DNA of 64,000 bases from Pseudomonas entomophila. Lineage in GTDB: Bacteria > Pseudomonadota > Gammaproteobacteria > Pseudomonadales > Pseudomonadaceae. The notes under the pieces were generated by a model. That model was given only the letters and a program-made list of their open reading frames with translations, was not told where the DNA came from and searched no databases. Location: positions 1 through 64,000 of the forward strand of contig NZ_JARGCS010000003.1 of assembly GCF_029193575.1 (NCBI RefSeq). Direction: 5' to 3'. The position numbers were made by a program, and so were the translations under genes. This document shows, in pieces, positions 48,601-55,739 of this stretch (the stretch's first letter is position 1; every line of letters begins with the position of its first letter).

Positions 48601-48625
48601 AAAGCCCGCCAAGTGCGGGCTTTCT
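48601..48625 (+). terminator. terminator after tRNA-Thr
   Basis: AAAGCCCGC and GCGGGCTTT form a 9-bp stem with a CAAGT loop and a T-rich tail. It is 45 bases past the tRNA, on the element side of the presumed junction. Confidence 0.8.
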
Positions 48626-48669
48626 TGTTTCTGGCTGTCTCGTTCTGTCTCTAGGCATATACCGATTTT

Positions 48670-48717
48670 AGGTATACGTTAGGGTATACGCCGGTTCGAC
48701 GAGAAAACGTATACCTA
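48670..48717. repeat. GTATAC repeats at the integrase start
   Basis: AGGTATACGT (48670-48679) and its perfect inverted copy ACGTATACCT (48708-48717) flank a direct copy GGTATACG (48683-48690). Another GTATACGG is at 48583. The last copy overlaps the integrase start codon. They look like integrase arm-binding and/or autoregulation sites. Confidence 0.6.
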
Positions 48718-50030
48718 TGGCACGCACCGTTACGCCCCTCTCAGACCCCAAATGCGAGGCCGCCAAGCCGCGGGACAAGGACTACACCCTGTTCGACGGC
48801 CAGGGCCTGTTTCTGCTGGTCAAGAAGAACGGCAGCAAAATCTGGCGCATGAAGTTCAAGCGACCGGATGGCAGGGAGGGGCTGGCCACCTTCGGCAACT
48901 ATCCCGCACTGACGCTCAAAGCCGCCCGTGAGCGCCGGGCCGAAGCGCTGGAGTTGCTGGCGCATGGGAAAGACCCGATCGAGAGCGCCAGGCAGGGGAA
49001 GCTCGAAGCGGCGAATGCGAGGGCCAACACCTTCGGCGTGCTGGCCAAGGACTGGCATGAGGCCTGTTCCAAGAAATGGTCATCAGGTCATGCGGCGACG
49101 GTGTGGCGGCGGATCGAAACTTACCTACTCCCGGCCTTGGGCCAGCGCCCGGTGGCCGGCCTGAAGACCCGAGACCTGCTGGCGCCGCTCAAGGCAGTGG
49201 AGAAACGCGAAGTCCTGGATACTGCCGGCCGGCTACGGCAGTACATGACCGGCATCATGCGCATGGCTGTCCAGCACGGACACATCGACACCAACCCAGC
49301 GGTGGACCTCCAGGGCGCAACCGCCACACGCAAGACTGTCCACCGGCCTGCGCTGGCGCTGGATCGGCTGCCCGAGCTGTTGCAAAGAATCGACAGCGAT
49401 ACCGGCCGGCCGCTGACCCGCCTGGCAACCCAGCTCACCCTGCTGGTCTTCATCCGATCCAGTGAGTTGCGGTTTGCTCGCTGGCCAGAGATCGACACCG
49501 GCCGCTCCATGTGGGAGATCCCCGGCGAGCGCCAGCAAATCGAGGGCGTGAAGAACTCGCATCGCGGCTCCAAGATGAGCACGCCCCACCTGGTGCCGCT
49601 GAGTCGCCAGGCCTTGGCCACGCTTGAGCAGGTGCGCCAGCTTACCGGGCGCTTCGACCTGGTGTTCGCCGGCGACAGTAACCACTGGAAGCCCATGAGC
49701 GAGAACACGGTGAACAAGGCGCTTCGGCGCATGGGCTACGACACCAAGACTGAGGTGTGCGGGCACGGGTTCAGGGCCATGGCCTGTTCCGCCCTGGTCG
49801 AGTCGGGACTGTGGAGCAAGGACGCGGTAGAGCGGCAGATGAGCCACCAAGAGCGAAACAGCGTGCGAGCAGCCTACATCCACAAGGCTGAGTACATCGA
49901 GGAGCGCCGGCTGATGGTCCAGTGGTGGGCCGACTACCTTGAAGCGAACCGGGAAAGGCATATCACACCCTATGACTATGCCCATCGAACAGAAGACTCT
50001 GCCAACGTGGTACCGATCAAGAGGGCCTGA
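48717..50030 (+). CDS. int: P4-type tyrosine recombinase (island integrase)
   Basis: A 437-residue integrase. An N-terminal DUF4102-like arm-binding domain (residues about 1-90, with FGNYPALTLKAARE) is followed by a core-binding domain. The catalytic part has Arg in FIRSSELRFARW at about 247, HGFRAMA at about 350 and the Tyr in RAAYIHKAEY at about 385. It catalyses site-specific integration and excision at the tRNA-Thr gene. It points away from the tRNA. G+C is lower than in the core genes before it. Confidence 0.96.
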   Translation: MARTVTPLSDPKCEAAKPRDKDYTLFDGQGLFLLVKKNGSKIWRMKFKRPDGREGLATFGNYPALTLKAARERRAEALELLAHGKDPIESARQGKLEAANARANTFGVLAKDWHEACSKKWSSGHAATVWRRIETYLLPALGQRPVAGLKTRDLLAPLKAVEKREVLDTAGRLRQYMTGIMRMAVQHGHIDTNPAVDLQGATATRKTVHRPALALDRLPELLQRIDSDTGRPLTRLATQLTLLVFIRSSELRFARWPEIDTGRSMWEIPGERQQIEGVKNSHRGSKMSTPHLVPLSRQALATLEQVRQLTGRFDLVFAGDSNHWKPMSENTVNKALRRMGYDTKTEVCGHGFRAMACSALVESGLWSKDAVERQMSHQERNSVRAAYIHKAEYIEERRLMVQWWADYLEANRERHITPYDYAHRTEDSANVVPIKRA

Positions 50031-50070
50031 AGCGGGCCTTCCATTGCGTGTGTGGACAGATATAGACTGT

Positions 50071-50085
50071 TTAACCACTGGTTAA
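50071..50085. promoter_or_regulatory. palindrome downstream of the integrase gene
   Basis: TTAACCA-C-TGGTTAA is a perfect 7-bp inverted repeat around one base, in the AT-richer gap between int and the next gene. It could be an operator for the following gene. Function inferred from symmetry only. Confidence 0.35.
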
Positions 50086-50170
50086 GCAACCAGCATTCGA
50101 AAAGAATCTAAAGGCCTGCCGCGTCATTTGCGGGCTCACGTATCGGACCGTGAAACCCAAAGGGATGGGC

Positions 50171-50992
50171 ATGGATAAGGTTTACAGACTTCTTCCTTGG
50201 CTGCGGCTAGATCAGGCAGCAGAGTGGCTTCGGTCTCTGACCCGGGTCGGTATTACCGAGGACATCGTTCTGAGCTTCTGTGAAGCCGGCCGCATTTCTG
50301 TCTACGTGAATGTTGGTGGCGGCTGCTCGGGTAACGACGAGGAGACTTGGACAAAGGAAGTCAGTGGCTCTGGTTATCACCTTCTGAAAAATCCAGAAGT
50401 GCTTAGGAGCAGGTCTGGGGCTCAGGTGACCTTCCAGCTTTCTGGGAAGGTGATGATTTTTGAATCGGACAAGTCCATCAACCATGCCGAAACCTGCTGG
50501 TTCACTACGGGGCAGTTCGAGGACTTCGCGCCCGTTTTCAAATCACCTCACATCCAGGCGCTAGCTGACCTTATTAACGCTGAGGAGCTGGCGGCTGAGG
50601 CTCGCAAAATCGAGGAGTATCAGCAGATCGCTAATCAGCTCCGGGCCGAAAAGCAGCAAGCTTTGTTGAGCCTGCATGATGCGAATGAGCGACTTGGCGA
50701 GCTGCGGGATGAGCTTGCGCGAGCGCAGGAGCTATCTGAGCAGCAGGCAGTTGAATCGCCGAAAAAATCTGCTTACTTGCTGATCGCGGGAATGGTTGAG
50801 TACATCACTACCACGACTCGTAACCGACACACCCAAGAAAATGTCATCGCTGAAGTAGCGGCCAAAGGCTGGGCTGGGGCAAGTGAGTCGACCCTCAACC
50901 ACTTGGTGGCAGATGCCAAGAAAGTGGCGCGGGATGCGGAAAATACCGCCCAAAGCAAAGCCGAAATTCGAGAGCGTGCTACCCGCGGATAG
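50171..50992 (+). CDS. unknown coiled-coil protein with possible N-terminal DNA-binding region
   Basis: A 273-residue protein (280 if GTG 50150 is used). ATG 50171 is preferred because AAAGGG precedes it by 6 bases. The N-terminus LRLDQAAEWLRSL..EDIVLSFCEAGRISVYV resembles an HTH/excisionase-like module. Residues about 140-205 are charged and predicted coiled coil (EELAAEARKIEEYQQIANQL, core RKIEEYQQIANQL). The C-terminal 70 residues form a small helical domain. I do not recognise a function. Its G+C is clearly below that of the core genome. Confidence 0.75.
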   Translation: MDKVYRLLPWLRLDQAAEWLRSLTRVGITEDIVLSFCEAGRISVYVNVGGGCSGNDEETWTKEVSGSGYHLLKNPEVLRSRSGAQVTFQLSGKVMIFESDKSINHAETCWFTTGQFEDFAPVFKSPHIQALADLINAEELAAEARKIEEYQQIANQLRAEKQQALLSLHDANERLGELRDELARAQELSEQQAVESPKKSAYLLIAGMVEYITTTTRNRHTQENVIAEVAAKGWAGASESTLNHLVADAKKVARDAENTAQSKAEIRERATRG

Positions 50993-51000
50993 CCCTTAGA

Positions 51001-51035
51001 ATTGCAGTTGCAAATCTGAAAATTGCAGCTGCAAT
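51001..51035. promoter_or_regulatory. paired palindromic operator-like sites upstream of alpA
   Basis: ATTGCAGTTGCAA (51001-51013) and the perfect 14-bp palindrome ATTGCAGCTGCAAT (51022-51035) repeat the same word with 21 bases between their starts, two helical turns. They lie in the 102-base gap before alpA and look like tandem operators for a dimeric regulator. Confidence 0.55.
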
Positions 51036-51062
51036 GCCCGGCAGAGCATCACCTGACACGCT

Positions 51063-51091
51063 GACTCCCGTCTAAACCAGTATCGGGAGTC
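51063..51091 (+). promoter_or_regulatory. hairpin covering the alpA ribosome binding site
   Basis: GACTCCCG (51063-51070) pairs perfectly with CGGGAGTC (51084-51091), which contains the GGGAG ribosome site of the gene starting at 51095. Folding would hide the site, so translation of the AlpA-like activator may be controlled. Confidence 0.45.
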
Positions 51092-51094
51092 ACA

Positions 51095-51355
51095 ATGAAC
51101 GCCACGCCTGTTTTTGCAACTAGCTCTGGTCTGGAGCTCAGCCCTGCGGATACTCTCATCAGGATGCCTGATGTTGAGGCTATGACCGGATTAGCGCGTC
51201 CGACTGTTTATAAGCGTCTCAAAGATGACCCTACCTTTCCCAGGCCCGTGCCGCTGAGCAACAGCAAATCTCGGGGCGCTCCGGTTGGTTGGGTGCTCGC
51301 GGAGGTTCAGGCCTGGGTGCGCCAGCGCATCGCATTGCGCGAGGTGGCTGCCTAA
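51095..51355 (+). CDS. alpA: AlpA-family phage/island transcriptional regulator
   Basis: An 86-residue protein of the AlpA/MerR-like HTH family. LIRMPDVEAMTGLARPTVYKRLKDD..FPRPVPL is the typical AlpA pattern (core TGLARPTVYKRLKD), and GWVLAEVQAWVRQRI is the C-terminal helix. In P4-like satellites AlpA activates integrase or late functions. It is preceded by two palindromic sites and a ribosome-site hairpin and overlaps the next gene by one base. Confidence 0.85.
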   Translation: MNATPVFATSSGLELSPADTLIRMPDVEAMTGLARPTVYKRLKDDPTFPRPVPLSNSKSRGAPVGWVLAEVQAWVRQRIALREVAA

Positions 51356-51657
51356 TGAGCAAAAGAAAGGCCGACCAACAGGCCAGCCCCAAAGATATGC
51401 AGGTCCATGATACCAGCGGCAGCGCGCAACGTAGTCGTCTTCTTGCACATCTGCGCCAGCATGGTTCGATCAACACTTTCCAGGCGATTACGCTGCTGAA
51501 CATCTTGCGCCCCGGTGCACGCATCTCTGAGCTGCGGGACCTGGGCCATCACATCGTCACCCACCTGGGCACGCTCAAGGACGACCAAGGCCGCGAGCAC
51601 CGGAAGGTGGCCACCTACTTCCTGAGCGCCAGCCAGGCGCAGAAGGTGGCGGTATGA
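51355..51657 (+). CDS. winged-helix domain protein (phage HTH_39 type)
   Basis: A 100-residue protein. The segment SQRSRLLAHLRQHGSINTFQA followed by LRPGARISELRDLGHHIVTH (cores shown as RLLAHLRQHGSI and RISELRDLGHHIVT) matches a small helix-turn-helix family common in phage early regions. It starts in a TAATG overlap with alpA and overlaps the KilA-N gene by 4 bases. Probable DNA-binding regulator or replication helper. Confidence 0.78.
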   Translation: MSKRKADQQASPKDMQVHDTSGSAQRSRLLAHLRQHGSINTFQAITLLNILRPGARISELRDLGHHIVTHLGTLKDDQGREHRKVATYFLSASQAQKVAV

Positions 51658-52310
51658 CGGCCAAGATCATTCCCTTCGACTACGATGGCCAGGTCGTGCG
51701 CTTCAATGCTGACGGCTGGATTCATGCCACTGAGGCCGCTGCCCGCTTCGGCAAGGAGCCTCACGAATGGCTGCGACTGCCAGATACCGAGCGTTACCTT
51801 GAAGGGTTGCAACGTAGATACGGGGAAATCCCGTATGTAAAAACCAGCCGTGCTCGTGCGGATCGTGGTGGCGGTACGTGGCTGCACCCGAAGTTGGCGG
51901 TGAAGTTCGCCCGCTGGCTTTCCGTGGACTTTGAAATCTGGTGCGACGAGCAAATCGACGCCCTGCTACGCGGTGAGCAAGGCAGCTGGCAGCAGGCCCG
52001 CCTGCAATCTGCTGTCGGCTATCGCGGTCTGTGCGATGCCCTCGCTATCGCCTGCGAGGAGCGCGGCAAGGCGCCCCAGCGCCACCACTTCATCAACGAA
52101 GCTCGGTTGATCAACCACGTGATCACCGGACAGTTCGCCGGCCGGGATCGTGATCAGCTCAGCGCCCAGGAGTTGCTGCTGGTTTCTCTCATCGAGATCC
52201 GCGACGTGCTGCTGATTGGCCAGGGGAAGGACTTCGACGCCCGCAAAAAGGCCCTGTTGCGCTACATCCAGAGCCTGCGTGCAAAGCACCTCGGGAGGGA
52301 TGTCGCATGA
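51654..52310 (+). CDS. KilA-N domain protein
   Basis: A 218-residue protein. The KilA-N fold occupies about residues 1-105: IHATEAAARFGKEPHEWLRL, RGGGTWLHPKLAVKFARWL (cores TEAAARFGKEPHEWL and TWLHPKLAVKFARWL) and the FEIWCDEQIDALL helix. The C-terminal half is helical and unrecognised. KilA-N proteins of phages and large DNA viruses bind nucleic acids, and some act as anti-repressors. The location just before a C4-type RNA is reminiscent of phage P1 immunity regions. Confidence 0.85.
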   Translation: MTAKIIPFDYDGQVVRFNADGWIHATEAAARFGKEPHEWLRLPDTERYLEGLQRRYGEIPYVKTSRARADRGGGTWLHPKLAVKFARWLSVDFEIWCDEQIDALLRGEQGSWQQARLQSAVGYRGLCDALAIACEERGKAPQRHHFINEARLINHVITGQFAGRDRDQLSAQELLLVSLIEIRDVLLIGQGKDFDARKKALLRYIQSLRAKHLGRDVA

Positions 52311-52489
52311 TGCTGGCGCTCAAGACCGGCGATGAACGGTCGATATTTCTGGTTGCAGGCAATCGTGATGCTCGGTATGGTTCGCCCAAATCCACGGTAA
52401 ATCCCGTGGTCGGGTTTGGCGACCCGACGAAATCAAGGCGCATAGGCGCCCCCATCACGATTGCAGGCGCTTTTTTTGTGCCCGCAGTC

Positions 52490-52580
52490 CCGTGTTATGG
52501 CGGCTGTGCGCGGGAGACCTTCGGGTCTGCCGGGTTCCTTGATTCCCGGTTCGCCAACCTGCGTACAGCTGCCACCCTAA
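52490..52580 (+). ncRNA. candidate C4-type antisense RNA (phage P1/P7 immunity RNA family)
   Basis: The DNA folds as a three-way junction. The outer stem is GGCGGCTGTGCGC (52499-52511) with GCGTACAGCTGCC (52561-52573), 13 pairs including two G-U. An AGACC-TTCG-GGTCT hairpin (52515-52528) and a CCGGG..CCCGG hairpin (52530-52549) lie inside. This architecture matches the C4 antisense RNA family. AGCTGCCAC (52567-52575) has a perfect complement GTGGCAGCT at 52599-52607, next to a ribosome-site hairpin. No promoter was identified; ends are approximate. Confidence 0.7.
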
Positions 52581-52603
52581 ATCGTTTGGCGACGATCAGT
52601 GGC

Positions 52604-52624
52604 AGCTCCTCAAATCAAGGAGCT
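52604..52624 (+). promoter_or_regulatory. hairpin sequestering the ribosome site of the gene at 52631
   Basis: AGCTCCT (52604-52610) pairs with AGGAGCT (52618-52624), which contains the AAGGAG ribosome site of the ORF starting at 52631. The left arm overlaps the segment complementary to the C4 RNA (52599-52607), so the two pairings compete. Confidence 0.55.
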
Positions 52625-52630
52625 CGACCC

Positions 52631-52789
52631 ATGCACGCCCTCAATCCGTCCAAAATCCGCGCATACGCCCATCGGCGCTTCGCCCTGGCCGCACTTCGTG
52701 CAAACTCTTCCCTGTCTGTCCGCCTCGCCCGTTACAACCATCACGCCGAGATCGCCCGCGCCCTGGAAGGGCAAGGCGGTGCCCAATGA
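52631..52789 (+). CDS. small basic ORF under C4-type control
   Basis: A 52-residue basic protein starting MHALNPSKIRAYAHRRF, with AAGGAG 10-15 bases upstream. The same frame is open back to ATG 52307, which would give a 160-residue protein translated through the C4-like RNA; phages with C4 RNAs often have such Icd-like overlapping frames. I favour the short form because of its ribosome site. Function is unknown. Overlaps the next gene by 4 bases. Confidence 0.6.
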   Translation: MHALNPSKIRAYAHRRFALAALRANSSLSVRLARYNHHAEIARALEGQGGAQ

Positions 52790-53118
52790 CTCCGGCTCAA
52801 CGCAACGCCGAAGCGGTACAGGGCTTCATCCAATCTCAGGTCGTGGTCACCATGCCAGGCCAAGAGGTGTTCCGCATTCCCCCGGTGATCGGGTGCGGCA
52901 TTGCTACGGATATCGCGGCCATCGTGGGCGCTGATTTCCCGTCCGCATCAATCAGCATCCAAGGACGTTGCCGCGGTTCTTTGGCGGGCCTGGATCATGC
53001 CTTGCGCGTCTCGGATGAAGTCTCCGCCGCGCTGGAGAAATGCCAGCGCCAGCCGCGCCCAGGCGCTGCGCTGGTGGAGCATTTCAAGGCCGCATCCCAA
53101 GTCGGAGGTGCCCAATGA
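52786..53118 (+). CDS. hypothetical element protein
   Basis: A 110-residue protein, MTPAQRNAEAVQGFIQSQ..., without recognised motif. It is small, overlaps both neighbours by 4 bases and shares their codon style, so it is very likely expressed as part of the same early operon. No membrane segment or cysteine cluster is evident. Confidence 0.65.
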   Translation: MTPAQRNAEAVQGFIQSQVVVTMPGQEVFRIPPVIGCGIATDIAAIVGADFPSASISIQGRCRGSLAGLDHALRVSDEVSAALEKCQRQPRPGAALVEHFKAASQVGGAQ

Positions 53119-53414
53119 CTTACTTCCCGGCAGTGGCGGCTCTTGACGGTGAGGTTCTGTCTGAGGCGGTGCTGGATGCTCGCGAGATGTGCTACATGAA
53201 TTTCGCCCGCGAAGAGCACCAGAAGCTGGAGAGGATCCTGCTGACGCTCGTGATCCCTGCGATGGGTGGGTATGAAAACGAATTGGCTTGCGACATTGCC
53301 CGGCACCTTGAGCAGATCCAGTCCTTCAGCGGCAATTATTGCTGGCGCCATCGTCACCTCGGCGCCTCGCACGGTGTAGTTGGCCGGCCTACTGCTAACG
53401 GAGGTCTTGTATGA
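53115..53414 (+). CDS. hypothetical element protein
   Basis: A 99-residue acidic-to-neutral protein, MTYFPAVAALDGEVLSEAVL..., with a helical middle. No family recognised. It overlaps the genes on both sides by 4 bases (ATGA), which supports the chosen ATG 53115. Confidence 0.65.
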   Translation: MTYFPAVAALDGEVLSEAVLDAREMCYMNFAREEHQKLERILLTLVIPAMGGYENELACDIARHLEQIQSFSGNYCWRHRHLGASHGVVGRPTANGGLV

Positions 53415-53626
53415 CTTCCGTTATCCAGATGCCGGACGGTATCCAGGACGATCTGCGCGACGTGCAAGGCATCCTTGTGCTGCTGAGCATGGCCCTGGCT
53501 GTGATCGCCTCGCCTGCCACCCCAGTCATCGTTGCCCGCGTCACCGCGGTGATGGCGCAGCACACCGCTATGGCCTGGGCTGAAATGCTGGGCGGCGTAA
53601 TCGCTGACCAAGGGGGTGATCTGTGA
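53411..53626 (+). CDS. hypothetical small, partly hydrophobic protein
   Basis: A 71-residue protein with a hydrophobic stretch (ILVLLSMALAVIASPATPVIVARV, core LVLLSMALAVIA) at about residues 21-44, possibly a membrane helix. No family recognised. It overlaps both neighbours by 4 bases. Confidence 0.62.
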   Translation: MTSVIQMPDGIQDDLRDVQGILVLLSMALAVIASPATPVIVARVTAVMAQHTAMAWAEMLGGVIADQGGDL

Positions 53627-54339
53627 AGACCGATACCACCCTGCGCATCACCCGCGCTCAATACCGTGGTTTCGCCGAACTGGCCAAGGAGAGCGGCCTG
53701 GGTTTGACGATCGCTACCTTCACCGAGCTTGGCGGAATCTGGGGCGAATACAGCTGCTGGGCGCAGCCTATCGTGCGTGACGCATCGAGCGCTCAAATCC
53801 AGTGCGACGAGCGGGTTGCTATCAAGCTGGCTACAAGCATCAACGCAGGTCGCTTCCGCAACGGTGTTCGCCCGGAAATCGACTGGTCAGCGCTGGATGA
53901 CCGTGAGGTTTATCCGTTCATCTTGCACCACGAGATCGGCCATCACCTCGACAACTTCTCGCTTTGGGACTTAATCCTCGCACCCGATCAAGAGACGAGT
54001 GACCAGTGCCGCAAGGTGATTTACCGCGTGAACGAGATGCTGGCAGACCGTTACGCCTGGGAGCAGGTGCGCCCTGGCGAGCCGCTGCCGCTGAGCGAGA
54101 CGGGTAAGCGTATGCAGGAGGTCATGGCCAATGATCTCGCGCTGCTGCAAAGGCACTTCCCTCGCAAGCGCAGGATGCCCAGGGCGTTGCCGGCCGGCCA
54201 GTACTCCTATGTACCGACTTCAATGCTGAAGACCGAGGAGCTGGCGGCATTCGTCGGGCCGCATGTCTCGCCGGCGTTGATAGAGCACACCCGAAACCAG
54301 CGCCGCGTTCATCGCCGCGACTCCAGACTGAGGGGTTAA
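53623..54339 (+). CDS. HExxH zinc-metalloprotease-like protein
   Basis: A 238-residue protein with a GTG start. At about residues 102-108 it has HHEIGHHLD, a HExxH zinc motif. About 30 residues later NEMLADRYAWE offers a candidate third ligand (Glu or Asp), as in gluzincin- or ImmA-like proteases. The rest is not recognised. It lies in the early operon next to the regulatory block. A role in cleaving a repressor or host protein is speculation. Start supported by the 4-base overlap with the upstream gene. Confidence 0.7.
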   Translation: MKTDTTLRITRAQYRGFAELAKESGLGLTIATFTELGGIWGEYSCWAQPIVRDASSAQIQCDERVAIKLATSINAGRFRNGVRPEIDWSALDDREVYPFILHHEIGHHLDNFSLWDLILAPDQETSDQCRKVIYRVNEMLADRYAWEQVRPGEPLPLSETGKRMQEVMANDLALLQRHFPRKRRMPRALPAGQYSYVPTSMLKTEELAAFVGPHVSPALIEHTRNQRRVHRRDSRLRG

Positions 54340-54341
54340 AC

Positions 54342-54632
54342 ATGACCAGTTTTCAACAGCGCATCGCTGCGCTGACGGGATCGGCTTGCCCGAAGAAAGC
54401 CACCGAGCTGTTTTACGTGAGCCACCCGAAGGCCGATCGGGCCTTGTTGGGGCCGTTCCTGAGCCAGGCCGACGCCGAGTGTGGGCGCGTAGTTTTGCGT
54501 AGTCCTGATGCGGTGGTGACGGCCTGCCTCGTCGAGTCGTTGGACGATCTGACCTACTGGCACGCGGTGAACAACGGCCAGGTTTGCCGGGCCTTTGCTG
54601 GCGCTGATCGCCAGGGGGTAGACCATGAGTAA
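54342..54632 (+). CDS. hypothetical element protein
   Basis: A 96-residue protein, MTSFQQRIAALTGSACPKK..., containing a compact FYVSHPKADRALLGPFLSQADAE segment (core VSHPKADRALLGPF). No known domain. It follows the HExxH gene after 2 bases and overlaps the next gene by 8 bases. Confidence 0.65.
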   Translation: MTSFQQRIAALTGSACPKKATELFYVSHPKADRALLGPFLSQADAECGRVVLRSPDAVVTACLVESLDDLTYWHAVNNGQVCRAFAGADRQGVDHE

Positions 54633-54852
54633 GGTCACGCCCATTCGCCGCAAGGGCGCCGGTGGTCCACCGACTGCTGGCGCCTACATCGACAGCGCCA
54701 GCTATGCCCTGCTGGTGGAAACGCTGGTGGGCTTCCTGGAGCTGCGCATTGCCGAGGGTGACGCGGGCCGTCACTGCCCTGAGCTGGAGCGTCTGACCAA
54801 TCAACTGGAACGGCTGGCCAAGTGCTTCACGCCGCCGAAGGGGGCAGCATGA
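54625..54852 (+). CDS. hypothetical element protein
   Basis: A 75-residue protein, MSKVTPIRRKGAGGPPTAGA, with a helical C-terminal half (HCPELERLTNQLERLAKCF). Several phage early regions have a similar small protein just before the primase. It overlaps the primase gene by 4 bases. Confidence 0.65.
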   Translation: MSKVTPIRRKGAGGPPTAGAYIDSASYALLVETLVGFLELRIAEGDAGRHCPELERLTNQLERLAKCFTPPKGAA

Positions 54853-55739
54853 CCGACGCGACGATCCTTTTCCGTGAGGTGCTCCAGTCGGCCTATGGGC
54901 TGCTCGACTGGCTCCCCCTGGACGATGGCGACATTCACCGCTTTCACGTTCCTGGCGACAAGCCCGGCACGCTCAATGGCTGGTACTGCCTGTTTGCTGA
55001 TGGCATTGCCTCGGGCGCGTTCGGGAGCTGGAAGACGGGCGGCACCAACACCTGGTGTAGCCGTGAGCCGGGCGACGCCCGCGAAGCCGAGCAGGTGCGC
55101 CAGCGCATCGAGCAGGCCCGGCGCCAGCGGGAGACCGAACGGCAGCGGCGCCAACTCAGAGCGGCCGGCCTGGCGCAGCGGTGGTGGCGTGATGCGCGCC
55201 GTGCTGACCCGGCCCACCCCTACCTGGTCGCCAAGGGCATTCGTGCCCACGGCCTGCGCCAGCGTGGCGACGACCTGCTGATCCCGCTGTATGCCTGTGG
55301 TGTGCTGGTGAACCTGCAACGGATCGCCCCGGACGGCGACAAGCGCTTCCTGTATGGCGGCCGGATCAAAGGCGCCTATTCGCCACTGGGGCGCATCACA
55401 CCGGGCAAGCCGCTGTGCATCTGCGAAGGCTGGGCTACGGGCGCCACGCTCCACGCAAGCGGCTACACGATCGCCTGCGCGATGAACGCCGGGAACCTGA
55501 AGGCGGTGGCGCTGGCGCTACGGGCTGACTATCCAGGCATCGAAATCATCATCGCCGGCGACGACGACCGCCAGACCGAGGCCGAGGGCAAGGGCAACCC
55601 TGGACGCACCGCCGCCCATGAGGCCGCTGCCGCGTGTGGCGGCCTGGTGACTCTCCCCGAGTGGCCAGCCGATGCGCCGCTGACCCTTACCGACTTCAAC
55701 GACCTAGCTGCTTGGAGGTGCCGCCATGCGCCCGCCTGA
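54849..55739 (+). CDS. Toprim-domain primase
   Basis: A 296-residue phage-type DNA primase. The Toprim fold is seen as CICEGWATGATLHASG at about residue 190 (catalytic Glu) and IIIAGDDDRQ at about 233 (DxD-type). The N-terminal part carries aromatic/cysteine residues (WYCLFADG, WCSREPGD), possibly a degenerate zinc region. It likely synthesises primers for element replication together with the ATPase encoded next, with which it overlaps by 14 bases. Confidence 0.85.
   Translation: MTDATILFREVLQSAYGLLDWLPLDDGDIHRFHVPGDKPGTLNGWYCLFADGIASGAFGSWKTGGTNTWCSREPGDAREAEQVRQRIEQARRQRETERQRRQLRAAGLAQRWWRDARRADPAHPYLVAKGIRAHGLRQRGDDLLIPLYACGVLVNLQRIAPDGDKRFLYGGRIKGAYSPLGRITPGKPLCICEGWATGATLHASGYTIACAMNAGNLKAVALALRADYPGIEIIIAGDDDRQTEAEGKGNPGRTAAHEAAAACGGLVTLPEWPADAPLTLTDFNDLAAWRCRHAPA

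Noticed and set aside
52307..52789. 160-residue ORF starting at the KilA-N stop
   Set aside because: It reads through the structured C4-like RNA; the short version from 52631 with its own ribosome site is preferred, though an Icd-like long form cannot be excluded.
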